A DNA stretch of 64,000 nt from Sporothrix humicola (taxonomy: Eukaryota > Ascomycota > Sordariomycetes > Ophiostomatales > Ophiostomataceae): assembly GCA_021396245.1 (NCBI GenBank), contig WNYE01000052.1, positions 62,001 to 126,000 on the forward strand, given 5' to 3'. The position numbers and the translations under genes were made by a program. Positions 33,875-47,900 of this stretch are shown here, one piece after another; position 1 is the first letter of the stretch, and each line of letters starts with the position of its first letter. Under the pieces are notes generated by a model that did no database searches, had not been told where the DNA came from, and worked only from the letters and a program-made list of their open reading frames with translations.

Positions 33875-36800
33875 TGGCCCAGTCCTTCAGGGGCCAATGT
33901 GCACATGTACATATCAAACCCGGACCAAATGTGTCTGTGTGAGGTCGTTGACCATGTAGGATATCGAAAAGCCTTTTTTGGTTTCATTTGTAATGTAAGA
34001 TAGATAAAGTACCACAGACCAAGGTGGACTAATTCATAATATCATTGTAAACTCAGTCAGTGCTGCATCGACCGATCGGGTCTTGGGTCTTGATTCTTTA
34101 ATATGGACGCCGTGGGCGAGCTGAGACTGTACGACAGGAATAAGAGACAAGTGTCGATGTGTGACAAGATCCGGTAGGGAGCTCGCTTGACCTGAGGACA
34201 TGGGCATCACGAACCCGGTCCAGGCGTGGTTCATGTATCGAGATGGTTGTCAAATGTGTGCTGGGTGGTAGTTGCTGACTATTGTCTGTACCTTATTTGT
34301 CTTCTTTTTTTGAAAAAAAAAAAAAAAAAAGGGATAATGAGTTTGATTTTCATTATTTATCAACTATGCGTATGTTTTAAAATAAAATAAAAATCGACAT
34401 TAAAACTACCGTGAAGTAAAATTTTAAAATAAAATCAATCATCAATTATAATATTCACAAAAATACGTCCTGCAAAGTCTCTAATCTTTCTAATGTCTCT
34501 TTGTATCATACTCCGATCTCATCATATTTTCATGTGAAGCCTCAAAAGCGTCATTGTTGGAATGTTGTCACATGCAGGCCCTCACGAACAAACCCCGCCA
34601 AACCGTTGCATCTCCCTCATGGAACGCGGTTCAGACACTTGCCCATAGCACAAATACCGAGTCAAAAGTTATGTAGCATTCCAGTTCTCTGAATTCTCTA
34701 TTCTTCAGCGAGTGTCTCTCCCTTTTTGGGGGGTGTCACTCTCTCTTTCATGACGGTTTTCCCTTGCATTCCAGTTGGACCCCTTGCATGCGACCCGGGT
34801 TGCTGTCAACTGTGGTTTGCCACCTCGCCGTTGTCGAATAGTGTGTCTTGACCTTATTCTCTGAGTTGGCCATCTAGACCGTCCGGCGGATTGCCATTTA
34901 CGCGTGAGAAAACAAACAGCTGTCAAAACGCGCGTCGGATTCGATGAGGTAAGAACAAAAACACACAAACCCCTCGTTGCATGCCTCTTTTTGGCGGCCC
35001 ATCAAGAAGACAACCAAGGGTGATTTTATCTTACTCAGTTTTGAATAGTAAGTTTATCACCAAAATACCTGGAGAAGATGAGGTAGAAAAGAGAGAAACA
35101 TGGATGGGAAGAACATGGAAGACACTCCTCCACATCATCCGAACACATGGGACTGCATTTTCTGGTGTCCCGCTCCCTCTCGCCTCTTGTTTTTGTGCTT
35201 CCATTTCCCTCACCTTTCCGTCTCTGGCGCCTCATCTCCGATGCCGTCAATGCCTTCTTTTGTCTCCCTTTTGTTGTGGACAGTGTCTTACCTTGCAATA
35301 TATCGCCCTGGGCTGGGTAATATTGGTCCTTCACCTAAGCATGCACAGTATTCCAACAATAGTGTCGTCTTGGGCCTCGTATATTTGGATAGCCATATTG
35401 ACTTGGATACGGCTGTTTTTGGAGGCGAACTAGACAGGCAGATGGGCCAGTCGCAAAACAGGAAAAAGAAAACACAAGACAGACTGAAAGTTAACGTTCA
35501 TGCGCCTCGGCAGGGTTGCAATACGTTTTGACAGACGCGACACACGCAGCATTGACCTGGCTCATTGGGTAAAAATAGGTAAAATTCGGCGTCGAAACCG
35601 AACAAAAAGTACGGGGAAGAGCCACGTTGACACAAGACAGGCAACCATCAAAATGGATGACCATTCAGAAGAGCCGCCAGAGTTGTGAGAGAAGTACTGT
35701 GTACTCCGTATGAAGAACTCGCTTGTCAAATTTTGACACCGTTTTGGAATATTCTCTGCGCTTTGAAGTCGATTGAAGAGACAAGATGTCGTATCCCGAA
35801 GGATTTTTCTCTCGATGTCATTGCTTTGTTTACATTTTACTGTTTTGGAGGTCCGTGACGGCACTACTCAGGAGGCCTTGCTTTCTGCTTTCTCGCGTCT
35901 GTGCCTCGCCTTTTGTTTTCATGCACGTTGAAATTTGTGTCTCTCAATTTTCATGTCGAAAACTCGATATTCTCTCAGTGTTCTGTCGCCTAGATCCCCT
36001 GCGTTCTGCGTCATGCAGGCGGCCTGCAGCTTACAGCGGTTCGTTTCTTCCAGATAAAGCAATCGCCCGGCAAACGGGACGCGTCAAAAATGGTTTCGTA
36101 GTGCCTGATACTGGCATCGGGCCCAAAGATTGGCTGTATCAAGTTCACGATGTTTCCAGATTTGACTGGCCGACAGCATCTCGACTTCTCGAGCATCTCG
36201 GCCCAGGGTTTCTCTCAGGACTCCCAAGTTGGATTGGCGCATTTCAATCATTTCAATGTGTGCATGTGCCCTTGATTCTCAAATGCTCGACGCCCAATCC
36301 GTCATGGCGACGTGGACGGCTTCTGGACGCTGTCGATCTGGGCGGTCATTTTGTCTTGGGAGAGTCTTCTGTTTCCTTTTTCCTTGCGCATCTTCCGCCT
36401 CTGGGAAAAGTGGATTTGGGCCATCCTCATTATGGAGTAATATCGCTGTAATGGCTAGCAACTGCCAGGAGTGGAGTCGTGGAAATCGAGACGAATTGAC
36501 AGGGGCCGAGGACGAACCATTTGCTCGACAAAACACAAAATGAGAAAAAAATTGGGTGGAAAAAAGAAAGAAAACGTCAATTACAAAGTTAAGCCACAGA
36601 TGTTCTGTTTCAGCGCCTCACTTGTGATAGTACGCAAGGGGAGACAAGAAGAGTGAATATACGAGGAAGGAGACATCATCAGAGCTGGTCGTGCTTTCTC
36701 TTTGTTTGTGCTGGCCCCTCGGCCACGGCCAGTCGCGCCTTCCCATTGCGCGTCTGCTCACCCGGGCACCCCGAGATATAAGGAGCGCCTATGGTATTAT

Positions 36801-39611
36801 CAGAACAAGCACAGGCCAGGGCGCGGTTGTGAGAGGCATTGACAGTGAAATGACGAGGCCGGAGCATTACTGACTCCATCCCGCATCCAGAAGGCGGCCG
36901 ATGTCGACAGGGAACCAGCACCAGTTATTCGGGACGAGCAGCCGTTGCTCTTTTTTGTTTCTTCCCGTGAGTGTGTGTCGTCAAAAAGGCAAAAAGGTCC
37001 AAGCTGGGCAAGAACGAAGCTTGCAGCGTGGTGGTGTGCGCCTTCCTCCTTGGTTTGTTTTGTGTTTTCGATACGCCCATCCTGGCTGCCCATCGTCTTG
37101 CGCTAGCATGCACCGTGTTCCGTGTTTCTCGTCGTTCTTTCCCCTTTCCCCTTCCTCCGTGCACCCCTGTCGCCCAAGAGTGGACCCTCGCCTGCCCCAC
37201 GAGTGAGATTAAAACAAAATTGCATGGCCAGCAGGCCAGTCGAATCTTACCGCCTTTCTCCAATCCATCCTATTCCTGGCCACCACCCAGTTCGCGCCCT
37301 GGCCTTCTGCCAGCAACATGCAGACATACAGACAACAGTCAACTGCCATCCAAAATGCTGAAATGACAAACAGATTACAGGGTGGCCTAGCGGATAGCAT
37401 AGCCTGTGAAGCTTCCTTGTGTGTGGCAGGCGCACCATCGTGGCTTCCTTCTGTAAAGTAAATTGCTTGTATTCCCAAGCCCGTAAAATCGCAGCCCTTT
37501 GCTCCTTCCGTGTGTATTCGCTTCTTCTCGAACAGGGAAGGAACATTGGAGATGCCCAAGTTTTTATGCATCGACATGAATTCCCACTTCGTGCGAGGAT
37601 GCATAGTAAACTTTCACCTCAACTTCTACGACGCTTTTTCTGCCAGTTGCTTCTGGCGCGGTTTGCCTCGACATCACCGCTATTCGCGATTTAGCGCACC
37701 CCTGTCTCTCTAGCCCACTTCTCCCGCTACCCACATCCATCGCTTCTCCCCTGATTTTATTGTTATCCTGCCGCCGTTTGGGATCAACCATCGTTTTTTC
37801 CCTTCTGAGGTCTCCACCCGCATTGTCCGCCATTCTGACGCGAAGGACGTTTTTTGCTGGTATCTGGTCGAAAATACAGGTGCAACAAGCCTCCAGCACG
37901 CTGTCGACTTGCCTCGATTGCTTCGAGTTCTTTTCCGGCCGTGCAGCACAAGAATACGAGAACAGACGAGTATCGTTCCTTGTCACCATCTTGGTGTTGC
38001 TTTTTGGCTGTGCATCCCTCGCAACCTTTGTCCCTGTGCGCGTCAAAGCTCGTGGTTGCTCACTTACTCATCTCGGCCGTCAAAGTAGCGTGCTGTTCCT
38101 GTCTTCGCTGTCAACAGGGACACTATTGTTGGACCTAATTTTGTAAGTAGGATACGTCTGTCGTCTCTGTTGTTCTCCTGTCGAGCATTGTGCACTGGCC
38201 ACCCTTGATCCCCGAACCACCAAAACGACTCCATACTGACGGGCCTTTTGTTTCCAGCCTCGCATAAACAGCGAGTTGAGCAGGGCGTTTTGGCGTTGTC
38301 GCGTCTTTGGCACACCCCGTCCGTCCCTCTGCTTTCGCACATTTGCACACTCCCTCTCCTACCACCACCCAATCCTCTCCCTTTCGCGCGTTGATGCTCC
38401 TCCTCCTATTCCTCTGTGGTCCTCTTTCTCACCTTGCCGCCCACGATCCCGCTATCTTTTCTACTCTCCTCCTCTCTTGTTTCCTGCTCCTCTTCTCCCT
38501 TTCGTTACCTCCTCCCTTTTCTTTTTGCCTTACGCCTCTGCCGTGTGTTGATGCCACATCGATCCGCATCCGCCAGTACACATCGCCCCATTGGAATCAA
38601 CAGGCTCACCGCAAAGCCAATTGCCATACGACTCCAAGAGCAAGGGACTCGACAAGCGGACTGAATCAGTTGATCTGGATCTTGGATCTTTGTTGTTTGC
38701 TGCCGCCCTCACTCGACTTGACCAACGTTATCAACGACGCCATCAGGGGCGCGCCCAACGGACTGAACGGCCGCGCGACAGACAGCCCAAACAAAACAAC
38801 TAGCGACAAACCTTCAACGGCCGATAGAAAAGAAACGGACAATACGCAATCGACTCGCCGGCCGACGAGTTTCACGACTGGAATCGTTTTTTGCGCAACA
38901 ATGATCAGAGACTTTTAACGTTTGCCGTTGTTGATCTTTTTTTCTCAGCGGGTTTTCCTTTGCGCCACTTTTTGCGTGTTTTGCGCTGGACGTTTCTCTC
39001 AGCCCCTTCGACTTACCTTTAATTTCCTGCAGGCCTTTCTGCTTTGTTTTGCTTGTTTTGCTAGGACAGCTCACAGCACCGCAAAGCACCAGCAATCAAA
39101 TCCTCAGGTCGCGACAACAGTCCAATCAACGACGACAAAGTTACAGCCAGCTCACAAGTTTGTCAAGTGGTATTTCTGACTGGTTTTTTTTCTGCATTGC
39201 GCTTTGTTTTCTTCCTCACCGTTGTTTGCTTGCTTGCTTTTGCATCGCATCCTGCTCGTCCATTGAGCTGCAACAGCGCATTTCCTCCCTTGGGACTCCT
39301 CTGTCTCATCTCTTTATTCCTCTCGATCGACATTTTGCCCTTTACCCATTCACCAGTCGCTTCCTGTTGTTCATATCTCCCATTGCACTTCTACCGCATA
39401 CAGCCTCAGTTTGCTTGGCCGACTTTCGCATCTGCCCCATACCAGCGCCTTCGCTCGAAACGACAAAGCCCAGCCGTGCTACTGGGAAAGCAGACCGCTG
39501 TGAGAAAACGGAATCTGTCTCGACACTTTCCGTGTTATTCTGACACCCGCAACCTGCCGTAATTTTGCTGCACCCGATTGTTCCTGATCGAGACGCGCGG
39601 CTGCGTGTAAA
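33875..39611. other. Intergenic 5.7 kb: GWT1 3' flank, AT-rich patch and kin4 leader
   Basis: 33875 to about 34020 is the probable GWT1 3' UTR. 34300-34470 is a strongly AT-rich patch with an A-run of about 18 and many AAAAT words. TACTCCGTA occurs at 35702-35710. The longest ATG-started frame (35786-36451, 221 codons) has no recognisable domain and is not called. From about 38300 to 39560 the plus strand is C/T-rich, as expected for the kinase leader. It contains several upstream ATGs, including a five-codon upstream ORF at 38901-38918. The leader is therefore probably long or spliced, but I could not fix its structure. Confidence 0.5.
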
Positions 39612-42600
39612 ATGTCATCTGCTGCTCTACAGTCGCCCGCCGGACTACCGCCATCGACCCGACACTACACGTCGTCTCACTCCTCACCGACACGTGAAGT
39701 CTATCATGCAAATCAGCAACAACAGCAGATCTCCTCATCAGCCTCACCATCTTCTTCATCCCGGCCATCCCGCCAAAGCAGTGCCGGTGTTCAGAACGGT
39801 GGAATCGCAAACAGCAACTACATCACCAACAGCAACAGCAGCGCAGCCTTTCACAACGGTGTAGGCTCTGCGCACATGTCACAGACAAACTCTCCTATGG
39901 GCTCGCGAGCTGCCCTCTCTTCGCCAACGGCTGTCCCCACGGCCGCTGGGGCAATTCCCGACTACCAACCGAGCCCGGCTTCTTCTGAGCGCCGCCGCCG
40001 TCACCACAACCCGCCGGTCGCTCCCCCACGCACATCTTCACAACAGCAGCACCAATCAATGTCTGGTGCACCGTCATCTAGTTCAAGCTCCCGGAGAGCA
40101 GCCACGGCTGCCGCTTCGGGATCAGACTCGCCTCGGGCCCGCAACCGCAACGCACGGGACGACTCTGCACGGCGGAGACAACAGCAAGAGCAGGAGTATG
40201 CCCAACGGGTTGCTGCTGCTGGAAGCTCAAGATCGGCCGGCTCGACTACTCTCCCAATACGGAACCATGGCTCCATGCCTTCATCACACACACCGTCTCG
40301 TGAGACTAGCGAGATCCTCAACACGGTGATGGTATCCCGAGATGAGGTTGACGTGGAGCGTGAAAAGGCACGGCTTGCCATGGCTCACCAGGACGACGAT
40401 TACGACGACGCTGCACCCCCGCCAATCGTGAACACAAATGCCGCTCCTGAGCAGCATGCTGAGGAAGGCCGCCGTGGCGGGCGTAGTCGGCATGACCATT
40501 CAAGGCGAGAGAAGCAGATCAAGTTTGGCGAGTACATTCTCGGCAACACCATTGGTGAGGGCGAGTTTGGAAAAGTCAAGCTTGGCTGGAAACAAGAAGG
40601 CGGTGTCCAGGTACGTGATTTTGACAATACACTACTCACAGTTGTTTGTTTACACATTACTAATTTGCTGATTTAACAGGTCGCTATCAAACTCATCAAG
40701 AAAGATACCCTGGGCAACAACCCGACTCGTATGGCCAAGATCAAGCGCGAGGTCAACATTCTCCGTCAACTAAACCACCCCAATATCGTTCAGCTTCACA
40801 AAATGGAGGAGTCCGAGCACCACTACGGTATTGTCCTGGAGTATGCGTCAGGCGGCGAGCTTTTCGACTACATTCTCAACCACCGCTACCTGAAGGACCA
40901 CGCCGCTCGCCGGTTGTTTGCCCAGCTCATTTCGGGTGTTGGCTACCTGCACAAGAAGGGTATCGTTCACCGTGATCTGAAGCTGGAGAACCTGCTTCTG
41001 GACCGGAACCGCAACATTATCATCACCGATTTTGGCTTCGCCAACACCTTTGACCCGGCCGAGGAGCTTACGGAGGAAGAGGAGATCAACCTTGTGGACC
41101 GCGAGTACATCAAGCGCATGGGTTTCGATATCGTCAAGCCCAACGGCATGCGGAAAGCGGATTTGATGCAGACGAGCTGTGGTAGCCCCTGCTACGCCGC
41201 TCCCGAGCTTGTCGTCAGCGACTCTCTCTACACCGGTCGCAAGGTTGATGTTTGGAGCTGTGGTGTTATTCTGGTAGGTTACGCTCAATTTACTCCATGC
41301 AAGGGTAATATATTTACTAACATGTCACTTCTAGTACGCCATGCTCGCCGGCTATTTACCCTTCGACGACGATCCGAAGAACCCCGAAGGCGATAACATC
41401 AACCTCCTCTACAAGTACATTGTCAACACTCCTCTCACCTTCCCCGAATATGTCACACCTCACGCCCGTGACCTCCTCCGCCGCATTCTCGTTCCCAACC
41501 CCCGGCAACGTGCCGACCTCTTCGAAGTCGCTCGCCACAGCTGGCTCAGCGAGTACGCCAACGTGGTGGAGTTCATTACAAGCAGCACAACAAGCTCTGC
41601 CGATATCCAGAACATCCCTGCCTCAGCAGAGGACGACGAAGGCCCCATGCTTGGCCGCAGCTCCTCAGTGCGCGAGGCGTCCAAGAAGGCTGTCGCGTCG
41701 CCGACAATTGGTGGCCTGATCAGCAAGGCAGGCAACGTCGACCCCGAGGCCGAGGCCGCGATGCTCAAGCAGCAGAAGGACAACAAGCGTCGGACTGTGC
41801 AGGTCGAGTATGTCGCACCCACGACACAGACCCAGCGCGGCGGCGAGGCCACATCTGGTGGTGGAAAGACCCGCGCTCGCCCCACCAGCCAGGGCCCAAC
41901 GGCCGTCAACCCCAACACCATCCCGACATCACCAGCCGAGAAGCCTCTGCCACGAGACCCCCCGACTGGCAAGTCATCGCGCGACTCGAGACGCCCGCCG
42001 AGTGCCCACCGCACAGCTGGTTCAGCCGCAGCCGTTGCTGCCGCGACCACTGGCACTGGCGCGACGCGTGCCAACCGCGATGGTAGCCGTGCTGTTTCTG
42101 AAGCCGCTTACATCACACAAGGCTCGACCGGCCGCCCCGTCACGGGTGGCTCCATGGGCCCTGCCAACCCTCGCACTGCACCCAACCGTGCATCATTCGG
42201 CCAGCCTGTGGCCCCGGCAGTTGCCGGTACTAATGCGCAGGGCAGAATCCAGCAGCCCAAGAGCAGTAGCGGCCGTAACTACGTCATCTCGAACCCGATC
42301 CCGCAAGACTCGTCGACGTTTGGCCGCCCCAGCATCAGCGTGCCTTCCAAGTTTGCCCAGGTCTCCGGATTTGCTGATGGCGAAGGCGAGAATGCCGGTA
42401 CCAGCAAGCCCCAGACCCCAGAGGTTAAGGGACACCGCCGGTCAAACACGATTGGCGACATCACCGACAAGCTCCTCGGCCGCAGCGGCTCCATCTTCGG
42501 CGGTAAGAACCGGAAGAAGCCCGAACAACGCCAGTCCGTCAGTGTGGAGAAGGCCTCGCGGAGATACCCTCCAGTCAGCATGTCGAACAACGCTGTTATC

Positions 42601-43368
42601 CAGGGCAATGTTGCACCGTCTGACGAGCCTCGTGCGTCAATGGATTCCACAGCTCGGCAGTCAAGACGGTCCTTCTCATTGGGATTGGGCAAGAAGCGGT
42701 CCGGTAGTATCGAGGGCTCGCAGACATCCCACGAGAAGCAGCACTCGCGTCGTTTCTCTCTGCTCCCCGGCTCATTCTCACTGAAGTCGATTGGCATCAA
42801 CAAGGATTACGACACTGGCCCGGAGTCGCAGATTGACCTCCCGATCCAGGAGCCCCCACAGGACGTCAGACTTGGCTCGCCGACCGACAGCCTTGAGCCC
42901 GCCTATGACGGCATGTACACGCATCTGTCCGAGTCCCAGCAGGCCGCAGCAGACAGTGGCCGCCTTCATCAGCAGCTCCTGCAGCAACAGCACCAGCAAC
43001 ATGTGCAAGCTCAAGGCCGCCCCAGCCTGCACTACCAGCAGCCGCCTCAGCAGCCTCAGCACCAGCGCCACGTGTCAGCCAGCCAGTTTGAGCGCCAGCG
43101 GCCTTCGGCACTCCAGGAAGTGACGGACAATGTTCAGCGCAACCCTCCTCGGTCGGCGCCGTACCAAGGTGACGGTGAGGGCCGTGTCGGCACTGCGAAC
43201 AACGCCCGCGGCGGCCGTGTCGTCCTGCAGAAGAACAAGCGCATGGTGGATGCCTACGACACCGACGAGTTCTCCAAGCACCACGATCGCAGCGGCAGCA
43301 GTGGCGCAGCACGGCGTGTTATGGACTTCTTCCGGCGGCGCGCCAAGGCCCGGGGCGGCGAGGAGTAA
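39612..43368 (+). CDS. kin4: Kin4-family serine/threonine protein kinase
   Basis: Three exons: 39612-40610, 40680-41273 and 41335-43368. Introns of 69 and 61 nt are both phase 0 (donors GTACGT and GTAGGT); the product has 1208 residues. Residues 1-300 are Ser/Gln/Ala-rich and likely disordered. The kinase domain spans about 307-600: glycine loop GEGEFG (315-320), VAIK Lys337, HRDLKLEN (430-437), DFGFA (450-454) and APE (507-509). Between DFG and APE is a long acidic insert followed by DLMQTSCGSPCYAAPE. Thr498 sits where yeast Kin4 is activated by Elm1. This insert and the following LAGYLPFDDDP block are typical of Kin4 and Aspergillus KfsA. In yeast, Kin4 restrains mitotic exit when the spindle is misplaced. 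The long tail is low complexity with Gln-rich (about 1075-1115) and basic parts and ends in RRVMDFFRRRAK, a likely membrane/bud-neck targeting helix by analogy. Confidence 0.9.
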
Positions 43369-44930
43369 TCGAGGACGAGTCTCTTTCTCCCATCCTCATG
43401 ACCCGTGGCACTGGCGGCGATGGATTCCCCATCCATGTTGATATGTTGATTTTTTATTTGTTGTTCTCTCTCCTTTGTTCATGTTTCTGCTGTTTGAAAT
43501 GAAGGCCGGCTCTGTCTCTTTGTGTGTTGATTTGTTGTTTTTATTTTTTGAGAATTTGCATACGGCGTTGGGAAATAATTCTTGTCTTAACGAAATTTGC
43601 ACCAGATATCTTATTTGCAGCGTCTGTTTTTTCCCCACCTCTATTTTTTATCCTTTATCGCCTCTGAGGTTTTTCATTGTTGCGGTTCTCTCTATTTACT
43701 CTACACTACAAACACACCTTTCAGACAGAGCCCTTTTCGCTTCTGCAGACCACATCCTACAATATCTACAACACCCCCTCCTCTCCCACGACTACCCCCT
43801 CTATTCTTCCTGTTTTCCGCATCTTCAACATACTCTCTGTTTGTTTCTCGCTACTTTTGATGGTTTATCTTTTATTTTCTTCTCTTCTTTCTTCCGTCTT
43901 CCCCTTTTCTCAAGGGGCCGGAAACTTTAATATACTACATGTTGAGAGCAGAAAGAAACGTTTGCGATTTCCCCAGAATATTCTATTTCTACTAGAAGAA
44001 GTGCGAGCAAGTTTAAAGACGAAGCGGAGCAGCCTTTATTTCTCTCGGTTTTCATCTCATTATCGGTGGCGGCTTTTTTATGTTCTGTTTATTTTGCTGG
44101 TTTATGTGTTAGCGGGGATGGCGGCGCGGGCTGTGTTTTCGTTTTAGTTCACTGCGTTATCGGGATGGCCTTTGATTTTATCCTGTCCATCAGTTGTTCC
44201 TTTGCTTTTATATACATCGGCGGCCAATTTGATCCTTTTTTCTCCTGCGATGCGTTTATCTGACAAGGGCGGGCCCTCACCCCCTTTTCTTCTCTTCTCT
44301 AATTCTCCTTTGTCTTTCGAGCATGTACTCACTCGGTTTAGAACTTTTTAACTTCTGCGAAGACTTTTTATCATAATCAAGAATCAAAATCAAACCCAAC
44401 CCCGTACAGATTGTTCCTTTCACCCATTAATGACCTGATATGTTAAGTGGAATGATGTACAACATGTTCTGCAAAAATAACGGACAGTTTTTAAATTCTG
44501 AGGCCACAGGGCCGTCAAACTAGATAAAACGGCATTGACAAGTGAATGCCAATACGTGAGAATAAGAAAGCTAAAGATAACAAGAAATGCAAATAAAAGT
44601 GGTGAGTAAATAAGGACCAGTGAAAAAGCACAGGTTACGAATGTAAAATCATCTTCTGGTGGCTACCTGTCGTTGACTGACAGACATGCACCTCATATTG
44701 TTCAATTTGAACTTCCCCATTCTTTCTCTTTCCGTCGAGACTGACGTTCTCTGTAACAATTTGAATCATCCTCTGACACCTCTCTCCTCTCCTCCTTTCT
44801 TAACAACCCCATTTGACAAAACTGTCAACTACGAATGTTAATGCTCGAATAAAGTACAAGCATCAGTTGCTTGCTCGGCTTTGTTGTACTTGTCAATGTG
44901 GAAAGGCGAGCGGGCCATGTTTGGCTGTGT
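43369..44930. other. Intergenic between convergent kinase and exchanger genes
   Basis: This 1.56 kb holds the two facing 3' UTRs. 43440-44330 is T/C-rich on the plus strand, with open frames of up to 156 codons that are Phe/Leu/Ser-rich translations of pyrimidine tracts and are not called. 44340-44700 is more AT-rich. No RNA gene or repeat of note. Confidence 0.55.
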
Positions 44931-47900
44931 TTAGCCCCAGGAGCTGGCATCCTCGGGCTTGGGGTAGAAGAAGGCGACCACGCTGATAATGACATAGGTC
45001 GAGCACAGCAGGGCGCCTTCTAGGTAGTTGCTGCGGCCGTCTAGGACCAAAAAGTTGACAATGAATGCCGACACAAAGAGACAGACCGTCTCAAAGAGCG
45101 TAAAGTACAGAGTCATGTCGCGGCCAATGATCCACCCCAAAATGACGACGAGCGGGGTCATGAACAGCGCAATCTGGATCGAACTGCCAACAGCGACACC
45201 AATAGCCAAGTCCATCTTGTTCTTCATGGCGACCATGACGGCCGTGACGTGCTCGGCGGCGTTGCCGACAATGGGCAGGATAATAAGACCGATAAAGACT
45301 TCGCCGACCGAGCTGGTGGCCACAAGACCGTTGATGGACGCCACCATGAACTCGGCACAGGCGGCAACCAGACCGGTCGTGACCAGGAGCAAGAGGATGG
45401 CGGCCTTGCGCGACATGACGACATGGCGCTCGCCGTTCTCATCCGTGTTGAGCATAGCATTCGATCTCAGGCGGTAGCCGCCCACGGGGATCTGCGACGG
45501 GAGCATGGCACCGGGAGGACGGAGCTGATACTGATGGTTCAGACGATCGGGCAGCGAGTTGGTGCGGTGAATGCCATAGCGAATGCGCGGGATAGGACCG
45601 GCGGGAGCGGTTTCCGGCTGGGGACCGACAGGCTGAGTGAAGACGGTGGGCGCAAGACTCTTGGCCACGGGGCGCAGAGACGACATGGCACGCAGGTTAA
45701 AGGCGCGACGGGCAGAAGCCAGGTCAGCCGCCGCGCCGGTCGGGTTGCCGTTCTCGTCGACAGTGGTGGTACCGTTGGGGTAGGGATCAGCAATAGCAAA
45801 GTCCACACGACGAGGCTCGCCAAGAGGGTAGGGAATGGACTCGGGCGTCTTTCCGAAGGGGCTGTCGGCGGGCTCGGCAAAGTAGACGGTGGGAGTTCTG
45901 GCATTTTTGGCAACACGCGGGACATTTTGACCGGCGTTTTCAACGTTTTCAAGAATGATATCATCTGTGGTGGAGTCCTGATCGTGCTGGTGGTGCTTTC
46001 TGCGGTTCCTGCGATAGCGGCGAAGAGAGCGCTTGTGATGGCGCTTTCTGTGGCGGTGGGACACAGTATCATCTTCATCAATGGCCTCTTCGTTTAGATC
46101 AGAGTTTGTGCTGCGCGAGAAGAACGGCGGACGGGCTGAAGACTCTTCCGATGGAATGGCCTCATCATTGCCGGCGGCGGCCGGGGTACTGAACGAAGGC
46201 GAGCGAGTTGTACCAGCAAAAAGGCTGTCGGCCGTATCCAGAGAGGCAACACTCGACTTGCGACGGCGGCCACCACGGATGACACGGCGCATGCGCTTCT
46301 TCATGGTATCGCGTGAATGGCCGGAAGAGTCCGAGTCAGAGGAGGACGACGAGCTGTCATCCGAGCTCGACGAATCAAGCCAGCCAGCAGCTGGACCAGG
46401 AGTAGATTCCTCATCGATAATGTGCTGCGGCGTCGACTCATACATGTATGCATGGGACTTGAGCTGGAACAGGAGGTAGATGCCATAGACGAGAAGAAGG
46501 ACCTGCATATGTTAGCAGCCATTGGTGGATGGAATATATGGGAGCAAAAAAACTTACCACACTGGTGCCACGGCTGATCTTGAGGGACTCGGTGTCGGCC
46601 AAGGTAGAGCTTTTGAAGGAGGCATGGAACGCCGTCTGATATTCGTGTTAGAATAGTACTTTCCCACTTATTTGTGAGACGCGCACCAAACTTACCGGTA
46701 GGACAAGGCTGATAACACTCAGACTTAAAAGACAGGCGCTCATCTGTGTAACTGTGCTGTTGTAGATCTGAAAAAGTGTTAAGAGAGGCGACGTAATTTC
46801 GGTAAGAGCAAAAAAATAGGCATACCTGTTCACGGAACCGAAGGCCACCGAGGAGGAAGCTCATGCCTAGGATCAATAGAAGGTTGGCAAGGATGGACCC
46901 AAGCAGCGAAGCCTGTACAATACGAATTTCATCCTGGAAACGTTAGTTCATGGTGTCCGCGAAAATGACTGGAGATTGGACTGCAAAAGAGCATACCTTG
47001 ACCAGAGCAATACTATTTACGAGGGAGGGTGAGAAATAAGAGAGGTTAGTTTGTAAAGTGGACGGACGGGATGAGATGGTTTACGAAGGGTTTTATGCAA
47101 AGAGTGTCACGCATTGAGTTGCAATACGGGCTGCAGACAGCCATGCCAGGGTGCTTTGGTGGACCAAAGCCGGGCAGACGAGAGTAGAGTAGAGAGGACG
47201 ACATAAAGAGACAGAAAGGAAAAAAAAAAGAGAGCAGAGGGCGCGAAGGAGAAACCATGATGACTTCTGACGCGATTGATTGGTAAAAGAGGGCGGTCGA
47301 TGGCTTCCCACTTGGGCGGTTTGGAGAAGCAGCCCTCTTTTCACTCGTTCTTGTCTCGAGTAGTTCACGGGAGGCACATACATGCTGCAATGGTTAGATG
47401 GCGCACACAATAAAATGAAATGGTATCACTGGGGGCGAGGCTCACAATATAATAAGTTCTACGGCGTTGCCAAAGGTAACGTTTAGGAGGGCGCCAATCG
47501 AGTCACCCATATCATGGGCGACGGTCTCGGTGGCAAAACCAAGGAGACCGGCCAGGGGGATGATGGCAATGGCGTTGATGGAGAAGACGACGGCGGGGGG
47601 CAGGCCATGAAGGGCGCCGACGGCAATACCGGCGGGGACAAAGACCAGAAAGACGTTGAGCCAGCTGTGGCACAGAATCATCTTGGTGGTTACGAAGAAC
47701 GACACGACGAGTGCACGCAGCTTGCCAAACAGGCTGGCGTCGGCTCCGGCCGTGGCCGCTGTCGTGGTCTCTTCCGTCTCGCCGACTTCGACGGCGGTCA
47801 GATCGACTTTGGCATCACCAGGCACAGGGGCGGAGCCGTCGGCCTTGGTGTCGGTGCTAGTGTTGCTGGTGCCGTTGGTGTCGTTTGAGGGGTTGGTGTG

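Noticed and set aside
35786..36451. 221-codon ATG-initiated plus-strand frame in the GWT1-kin4 gap
   Set aside because: A true ATG is present, but the composition is unlike neighbouring proteins, there is no recognisable motif, and similar-sized frames occur on both strands of non-coding DNA here.
37380..37440. tRNA-Arg-like A box (GTGGCCTAGCGGATAG)
   Set aside because: No B box and no foldable anticodon or acceptor stem; likely chance.
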